In this document: piece after piece, positions 30,910 to 35,089 of the stretch
Position numbering within the stretch: the first letter of the stretch is position 1
Layout of the letters: every line of letters starts with the position of its first letter
Assembly: GCA_039944855.1 (NCBI GenBank)
Contig: JBDUXZ010000036.1
Location: 1-35,089, forward strand
DNA length: 35,089 nucleotides
Direction of reading: 5' to 3'
From: Rhodothermales bacterium
GTDB taxonomy: Bacteria; Bacteroidota; Rhodothermia; Rhodothermales; JANQRZ01
Position numbers and translations under genes: made by a program
The notes under the pieces: model-generated
Database searches by the model: none
Told to the model about the DNA's origin: nothing
Seen by the model: the letters and a program-made list of their open reading frames with translations, nothing else

Positions 30910-32781
30910 ATGATCGCTTCGACGAGCACGGGGAAGAGCTTCAGCGCGCTCAGCGCCTACCTCGAACACGGGAAGACCGGAGAAGAAACCGGCCGCATCG
31001 AGTGGGTCGAGACGCGGGGCCTCTTCGAGCGGGACCTGGAGCGCGTGGCCGAGGAGATGCGGGACACGGCGGCGCTGAGCGAGCGGTGCCAGCGGCCGTG
31101 CTTCCACCTCTCGATCTCGTTCGACCACGGCGACGTGCCGACGCGCGAGGAGATGGTAGCCGTGGCCGAGCAGACGCTGAGAGACATCGGGCTGGACAGT
31201 CACCAAGCCGTTATTGCAAGCCACAACGACCGCGAGCACCAGCACGTCCACCTCATGGTCAACCGGGTCCACCCCGAAACGGGCCGGGCGTGGGAGGACT
31301 GGCAGTGCAACACGCGCATCGAGGAGAGCCTCCGCCGGCAGGAGCGGTCGATGGGCTACCGCGAGGTGCCGGGCCACCTCGGGAGACTTCCGGACCAGGA
31401 GCGGCCGGACCGGACGGAGTCGCTGACGCGGACGGCGTTTCGGAAGTGCCAGCGCGACGGGGTCCTCCCCTTCCAGGAGCTCGTGAAGGACGTGGCGCGT
31501 CAGGACTTCCGCGAGGCCCGGAGCTGGGGGGAGCTCGCTGAGCGCCTGGATCGGCACGGGCTCAGGGTCGAGCCGCGAGGCCGCGGCCTCGTCGTCACCG
31601 ACGGCCACGAGTACGCGAAGGTGTCGAGCATCGACCGCGGCAGTAGCAAGCACAAACTGGAAGCGAGGTTCGGAGAGCGACATGTCGAATACAGAGAACG
31701 GACGACCCTCGAAAGGAGCGTCGTCGGGAGGGCTGCGGGAGCGGCTGAGAGAGGTCGAGGCGATGGAGGCCCGGCGCATGATCACGCCGGTGCTGCAGGA
31801 GACGAAGGCCGTGATCGAGCACCTGGAGGACGTGGCGACGGGTACGGCCCGCCTGCAGGAGCACGCGCACCAGGCGATGAGGCGGTTCGAGCGCAGACTG
31901 CAATGGAAGATCTGGGGCGGGGCGCTCCTGATCGGAGTGCTGAGCGCGGCGCTGATCGTGCTGACGCTCACGCTGCTCAGGCCGGGCTGGACGCTGACCG
32001 AACACCAGCGCGAGGCCATCGAGGCGGCGGAGAACACGAGGGCGCGGTACCAGGCCATGAGCGAGGAGGAGCGGGCGACGTTCCGCGAACTGATGGCGTT
32101 GCCGGCACCGGCGGAACTCCCGCCCTCGGAAGCCCCGCCGTCGAACGAATAGTCGCCGACGTCCACGCGCTGGAGAAGGCCAGCGGGATCGAGCGTGAGA
32201 TCCACCGGACGCACAGTGCGCTCTCGGCCGCACACCAGAGCGCCCGACGGCATGCGTGGGCCGAGAAGCAGCTCACCGAGAGCGCTCGCCACTTCACGTC
32301 CAAACTGAGGAAGGTCTACCAGGACCCGGAACAGGCGCACAGAGCCTTCCTACGGGCCGCAGACGCGCGCGGAGCAGAGAAGGCGGCCCAGACCCTGCGT
32401 GAGGCTCCGGAGCGCTACGGGGCGCTCCAGACGGCGCGAGAAGGGCTGTTCCGTCAGAGCGATCGGGAGGCACGCATGGTGGCGCTAGAAGCGTGGCAGT
32501 CCGCAGCCACCTATTACCGGGCACGGCACGAGGTCCCGTCGGCAGCAGAGAAGCAGGAGGTGGCGAAAGCGCTGGGGCAGACCGAAGCGAAGCTGAAGTC
32601 GCTCGGTACGAACCGGGACCTCTCGGCGGATACCTTGGAGCGCCGGATCGGGCAGGAGATGGCGTGGCTCTCGCCGAAGGAGATGCGGCAACTCGAACGC
32701 TCGCTGTCGCCGTCGGGGATGAAACTGGCGATGGGCGCGCTCGGCATGGCCCGCGAGGTGCAGCGGGGGCTGGAGCGATGA
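30910..32781 (+). CDS. MOBP-like relaxase/mobilisation nuclease
   Basis: The 623-residue relaxase has its candidate nicking Tyr17 in SFSALSAYLEHG and the metal-binding three-His motif at His110, His112 and His114 (EHQHVHLMVNRVHP), characteristic of MobA/VirD2-type relaxases. It nicks oriT and stays attached to the transferred strand. Residues 1-250 are the nuclease. Residues about 258-414 are a Gly/Ala/Arg/Asp-rich low-complexity linker that lies exactly over the nested mobB-like gene in another frame. The C-terminal 200 residues are helical and coiled-coil-like. The frame has no stop through the overlap. It follows mobC in the same operon; repA starts 58 bases downstream. Confidence 0.9.
   Translation: MIASTSTGKSFSALSAYLEHGKTGEETGRIEWVETRGLFERDLERVAEEMRDTAALSERCQRPCFHLSISFDHGDVPTREEMVAVAEQTLRDIGLDSHQAVIASHNDREHQHVHLMVNRVHPETGRAWEDWQCNTRIEESLRRQERSMGYREVPGHLGRLPDQERPDRTESLTRTAFRKCQRDGVLPFQELVKDVARQDFREARSWGELAERLDRHGLRVEPRGRGLVVTDGHEYAKVSSIDRGSSKHKLEARFGERHVEYRERTTLERSVVGRAAGAAERGRGDGGPAHDHAGAAGDEGRDRAPGGRGDGYGPPAGARAPGDEAVRAQTAMEDLGRGAPDRSAERGADRADAHAAQAGLDADRTPARGHRGGGEHEGAVPGHERGGAGDVPRTDGVAGTGGTPALGSPAVERIVADVHALEKASGIEREIHRTHSALSAAHQSARRHAWAEKQLTESARHFTSKLRKVYQDPEQAHRAFLRAADARGAEKAAQTLREAPERYGALQTAREGLFRQSDREARMVALEAWQSAATYYRARHEVPSAAEKQEVAKALGQTEAKLKSLGTNRDLSADTLERRIGQEMAWLSPKEMRQLERSLSPSGMKLAMGALGMAREVQRGLER
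31682..32152 (+). CDS. MobB-like protein nested out of frame in the relaxase gene
   Basis: A 156-residue frame lies wholly inside the relaxase gene, shifted by +1. It has its own start signal (GGAGAG five bases before the ATG at 31682). The product reads like a real protein: a helical coiled-coil N-terminus (LRERLREVEAMEARRM), a long amphipathic helix to about 80, one transmembrane helix (WGGALLIGVLSAALIVLTLTLL) and an acidic Pro-rich C-terminus. The relaxase in the same stretch is low-complexity, which suggests this frame carries the selective constraint. Nested mobB genes inside mobA are known from RSF1010 and ColE1-type plasmids, where MobB is a membrane-associated relaxosome helper. Homology is not shown. 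Confidence 0.78.
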   Translation: MSNTENGRPSKGASSGGLRERLREVEAMEARRMITPVLQETKAVIEHLEDVATGTARLQEHAHQAMRRFERRLQWKIWGGALLIGVLSAALIVLTLTLLRPGWTLTEHQREAIEAAENTRARYQAMSEEERATFRELMALPAPAELPPSEAPPSNE

Positions 32782-32839
32782 ACCCCACGCATGATCGACT
32801 ACGGAACCCTTTAGAATCGGAAGACTGGATGATCGTCTT

Positions 32840-33697
32840 ATGAACCAGATAGACAAGCTGATCGAGATCTCGTGGAGCATCGCGAGCACCGACGCGGCCC
32901 GCGCCGACGAGCTGGCGTTCATGGCGCGCGTGCTCGTGCAGGCCACGCTCCCGCACAGCGATCCCGGCGACGTGAAGGCCTTCGGGCGCGAGAACGGGAA
33001 CTTCAAGCTCAAGATTCAGCCGGGCATCGACACGGGTGTCCCCTACGGGAGCTACCCGCGCCTCGTGTTGGCCTGGATCACCACGGAGGCCGTGCGCACG
33101 AAGAGCCGGCGGATCACGCTGGGCGACTCCCTCTCGCACTTCATGTCCGAGCTCGACATCACGCCGACGGGCGGGCGCTGGGGGACGATCACGCGCCTGA
33201 GGGACCAGATGAAGCGGCTCTTCGCCGCGCGCATCGCCGCGGTCTACGACGGGGACGACGCCTACCTCCTCAACAGCGTCGAGATCGCCACGGACGCCGA
33301 CCTGTGGTGGGACCCTAAGCGCCCCGACCAGGCGGCCGTGTTCGAGAGCACCGTGACGCTCGGGGAGAAGTTCTTCGAGGAGATCGTCCGCCGCCCCGTG
33401 CCGCTCGACATGCGAGCGCTCAGGGCGCTTAAGAAGTCCCCGCTCGGGCTCGACCTCTACACGTGGCTCACGTACCGCGTGAGCTATCTGAGGGACCCCG
33501 TGGAGGTGTCGTGGCAGGCCCTGCATTCCCAGTTCGGAGCCGACTACGCCAGCCACTACGAGTTCGCTCGGAAAGCCAAGCGTGAGCTCCAGAAGATCAG
33601 CCTGGTCTGGCCTGAGCTGAGCTACGACACGCCACGTGGACGGCTCGCCCTAAGCCCCTCCCCCACCCACGTCAAGAAGCTGAAGGCGGGCTCCTGA
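32840..33697 (+). CDS. repA: RepA plasmid replication initiator
   Basis: The 285-residue protein matches the plasmid RepA family (RepA_C, Pfam PF04796): LPHSDPGDVKAFGRENGNF near residue 37, RLVLAWITTEAVRTKSRRI at about 74-92, SELDITPTGGRWGTITRLRDQ at about 104-124 and the ALKKSPLGLDLYTWLTYR segment at about 195-212. It binds the iterons that follow it (33766-33890) and opens the origin. The ATG at 32840 directly follows a short dyad (AAGAC 32821-32825 / GTCTT 32835-32839) and has no Shine-Dalgarno, so weak or autoregulated translation is possible. Confidence 0.92.
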   Translation: MNQIDKLIEISWSIASTDAARADELAFMARVLVQATLPHSDPGDVKAFGRENGNFKLKIQPGIDTGVPYGSYPRLVLAWITTEAVRTKSRRITLGDSLSHFMSELDITPTGGRWGTITRLRDQMKRLFAARIAAVYDGDDAYLLNSVEIATDADLWWDPKRPDQAAVFESTVTLGEKFFEEIVRRPVPLDMRALRALKKSPLGLDLYTWLTYRVSYLRDPVEVSWQALHSQFGADYASHYEFARKAKRELQKISLVWPELSYDTPRGRLALSPSPTHVKKLKAGS

Positions 33698-33743
33698 CGC
33701 TTCGGGGACCTCGAAGGCTGCGGTTCACAGAAGCCCCGCCTAC

Positions 33744-33930
33744 TGTGGATCTGAGGGGGTTATCCACGCATTAACGGTACAAAAGGGCTTTTGTGGGGCT
33801 TAAAAACCTATTTTACATCCATTTAAACATGAATTTCGGCTCTGCCGCCAGCGCATTAACGGTACAGGAGCCTACGCATTAACGGTACAACAACCTATAT
33901 ATATCCTGTATCCTTAATCCTGTAGTAGAG
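33744..33930. other. Iteron origin of replication (oriV) with DnaA boxes
   Basis: Downstream of repA are three copies of a 17-bp iteron, ACGCATTAACGGTACAA: 33766-33782 and 33874-33890 are full, and 33852-33866 matches its core. Copies two and three are 22-23 bp apart, two helical turns. Two DnaA-box-like sites, TGTGGAT (33744-33750) and TTATCCACG (33760-33768, one mismatch from consensus), face each other beside iteron one. AT-rich DNA lies between iterons one and two and again at 33891-33930 (CTATATATATCC region), the likely opening site. This is a classical iteron-controlled replicon; copy number would be set by RepA and iteron pairing. Confidence 0.88.
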
Positions 33931-34088
33931 CCGAAGGGTTGTTGATAACTTTGGAGGGCATCCTTTACAATAACGGAATAAGCACTTCCTCCCCCTTCCC
34001 CTCCCCCCCCCAACCCTCCATGCAAGATGCGGACGGGCCTCTGGCCCGACTCTCTCTTCCAGTTCTTCTCCCCCCTACGGGAAAAGAA

Positions 34089-34322
34089 GCTCCGGCCTCC
34101 ACCCCTGTCAAGGCGACCTCTCCGCTACGCTCCGAGGGAGCCGCTGACGCGTCTCACCTTGACAGCGGCTCCGGCCTCCGCGAAAGGGGCACCTACGGGG
34201 GGAGAAGAACTATGCACCCTGACGGGTGCCGGCTCGGAAAAGATCAAACCCTGACACCAAAGCGATAGGGTTCGGAGGCAGTGCAAGGGCTGCGCGAGTC
34301 CGCCTCCGGCGGTCCCTTGCAC
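34089..34322. other. Structured non-coding region between oriV and the XRE operon
   Basis: No convincing gene is present between 33931 and 34401. A 12-base direct repeat GCTCCGGCCTCC occurs at 34089-34100 and 34168-34179. CTGTCAAGG (34105-34113) pairs with CCTTGACAG (34157-34165). A two-tier hairpin follows: GTGCAAGGG (34281-34289) with CCCTTGCAC (34314-34322), enclosing CCGCC-TCC-GGCGG (34300-34312). Such structures near an iteron origin could be a single-strand initiation site, an antisense RNA or a terminator. The long frames across this region have poor codon bias and I do not annotate them. Confidence 0.45.
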
Positions 34323-34401
34323 GCTGCGACCGTGTTACCCTCGACGGAGACGGGAGAGCATCGACCGAGATGCTTTCCCGGCGTAGTAGACCAACAACAC
34401 G

Positions 34402-34764
34402 TCAGAAGTACGGCTTGCGTCCGGTCTTCACGAAGCGTTGCCCTCCCCCCTCCTGAACGACCATCTCTTCGTCCAGGTAGGCTCTGACGTTGGCAGCCAC
34501 GTCGTCAACGCTTAGCCCCTGGCGCTCGGCCGCGGTGAAAGCATCGTCCAGCGTGAACGTATCCGGCAGCTCCTCGAACAGGTCGATAGCCTGCTCGGGG
34601 ATTGGGAACTCTAGCTTCTCCGCTGTCCTCGGCTGCTCCTTGTACCGCTCCGATAGCAGGCCGCGGAGAAAGGCATTCTCTTCCCGCTCAGCATTGAGTT
34701 GCTGTCTGAGCTCCTGGATCTCTCGCATGAGGTCCTCTCGGTCTCGGAACGATTCCTCGTCCAC
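34402..34764 (-). CDS. Hypothetical coiled-coil protein, partner of XRE regulator (120 aa)
   Basis: The start is the GTG at 34764, which shares its first G with the TAG of the upstream gene and follows GGGGAGGGG, a strong Shine-Dalgarno. This gives 120 residues. Residues about 5-40 form a coiled coil (LRQQLNAEREENAFLRGLLS). A hinge follows, and the C-terminal 60 residues look like a small winged-helix (FTLDDAFTAAERQGLSVDDV, then GQRFVKTGRKPYF). I do not recognise the family. With the XRE protein it forms a two-gene operon next to the origin, so a role in replication control, addiction or regulation is plausible. Confidence 0.78.
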   Translation of the reverse strand: MDEESFRDREDLMREIQELRQQLNAEREENAFLRGLLSERYKEQPRTAEKLEFPIPEQAIDLFEELPDTFTLDDAFTAAERQGLSVDDVAANVRAYLDEEMVVQEGGGQRFVKTGRKPYF

Positions 34765-35024
34765 TACGCCCCCTCCCCTTCCGCGTCGTACCACACGGGG
34801 CCTTCGAGACCGCGCCCCGTCAGCACTTCGTAGAGCGCGACGCGCAGGCCCGTCATCCCGTCGCCCGGTCGGTAGTTCTCTGCCTGAGAGATCGCCTGTT
34901 TCGTGATCCGGTCGTACCGCTCACTCTCGACGAGGCGGGCCGCCGCTTCGTCCTGCGTCAGCTTCTGCCGCTTCCGCTCCTGGCGCACGGCGTCGGCCAG
35001 CGATTCCTCCGTGTAGTGGTCCAT
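34764..35024 (-). CDS. XRE-family DNA-binding regulator (86 aa)
   Basis: The 86-residue protein has a Cro/C1-type helix-turn-helix: helices LADAVRQERKRQKL, TQDEAAARLVESERYD and ITKQAISQAENYRPG, with the recognition helix around ITKQAISQAEN. The ATG at 35024 follows GGGAACGG; a GTG at 35069 would add 15 polar residues. Its 5' end lies inside the terminal repeat, so in the circle it reads away from the promoter region at 151-192, whose paired dyads are likely its operators. The stop overlaps the start of the next gene (TAGTG). It probably represses its own operon and the plus-strand operon. Confidence 0.82.
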   Translation of the reverse strand: MDHYTEESLADAVRQERKRQKLTQDEAAARLVESERYDRITKQAISQAENYRPGDGMTGLRVALYEVLTGRGLEGPVWYDAEGEGA

Positions 35025-35089
35025 CCGTTCCCTGGGTCGTGTCGATTTCTGTGGGGCGGTCTCCGTCACAGAGAAGGTAGAAAAAAAAC
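34949..35089. repeat. Right copy of 141-bp terminal direct repeat (circular overlap)
   Basis: Identical to 1-141. Joining the two copies gives a circle of 34,948 bp and makes the XRE regulator at 34764-35024 contiguous with the divergent promoter region at 142-236. Confidence 0.93.

Noticed and set aside
30715..32340. 541-residue minus-strand frame opposite mobC and the relaxase
   Set aside because: Antisense to well-supported genes; Arg/Leu/Pro-rich with no domain and no start signal.
32294..33556. 420-residue minus-strand frame opposite repA
   Set aside because: Antisense to RepA and the end of the relaxase; no family features and no ribosome site.
33938..34268. 109-residue plus-strand frame downstream of oriV
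   Set aside because: Pro/Ser-rich, no Shine-Dalgarno, and it runs through inverted and direct repeats. I treat the region as non-coding.

Overview
The window is almost certainly one complete circular plasmid. Its first 141 bases are repeated exactly as its last 141 bases (1-141 = 34949-35089), which is the usual mark of an assembler closing a circle, so the real molecule is about 34,948 bp. The host is probably a Rhodothermota or Bacteroidota relative (Rhodothermales-like). Reasons are the high-GC backbone with clear Shine-Dalgarno sites, a GWxTD-domain protein (a family typical of Bacteroidota, Rhodothermota and relatives), and a lanthipeptide leader of the type seen in pinensin-like clusters from Bacteroidota. 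The taxonomy is inference; there is no rRNA or other marker.

Layout. (1) Stability and accessory arm, 1-9600, mostly + strand: a divergent operator/promoter at the contig junction, a hypothetical gene, a short RadC/JAB protein, ParA and a small ParB-like partner, a UPF0175/DUF3368 (PIN-like) toxin-antitoxin pair, an overlapping pair made of an unknown protein and an XRE-ImmA/IrrE metallopeptidase (probable toxin-antitoxin or defence module), a channel-like membrane protein with an abnormal pore loop, a 720-residue helical protein and a 51-residue Cys/His protein. (2) Recombination zone, 9687-11725: a serine resolvase with a possible res site, then an intact IS3-family element (IRs, AGG target duplication, two ORFs). 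(3) Lanthipeptide island, 11810-24703, all on the minus strand. In transcription order it holds LanB glutamylation protein, separate elimination protein, LanC with a large C-terminal extension, a Cys-rich 97-residue precursor, a GWxTD/TPR secreted protein, a peptidase-free ABC exporter, an HlyD-type adaptor and a cytoplasmic subtilisin-like protease. A NarL-type two-component system (25276-27048) lies upstream. Hand-counted lines give about 53% GC in this island against about 83% in one backbone line, which suggests it was acquired. (4) Mobilisation and replication, 27384-34764: a VirD4/TraG coupling protein with a LamG-like membrane partner, a possible oriT, MobC, a MOBP-like relaxase with a MobB-like gene nested out of frame inside it, RepA, an iteron origin with DnaA boxes, and an XRE-regulator operon ending at the junction. 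No type IV secretion channel genes are present, so the plasmid looks mobilisable, not self-transmissible.

The most notable content is the plasmid-borne class I lanthipeptide pathway. Split LanB enzymes and LanC would act on a precursor with 11 cysteines in its core, the S8 protease would remove the leader, and the ABC/HlyD pair would export the product. Unusual points are the GWxTD protein inside the operon, the LanC C-terminal extension with an RRE-like end, and a lanC reading frame that runs 155 bases into lanA, which looks like a frameshift. The nested mobB and the XRE-ImmA pair are the next most interesting items. All family assignments come from reading motifs in the translated sequence; no database search was run.
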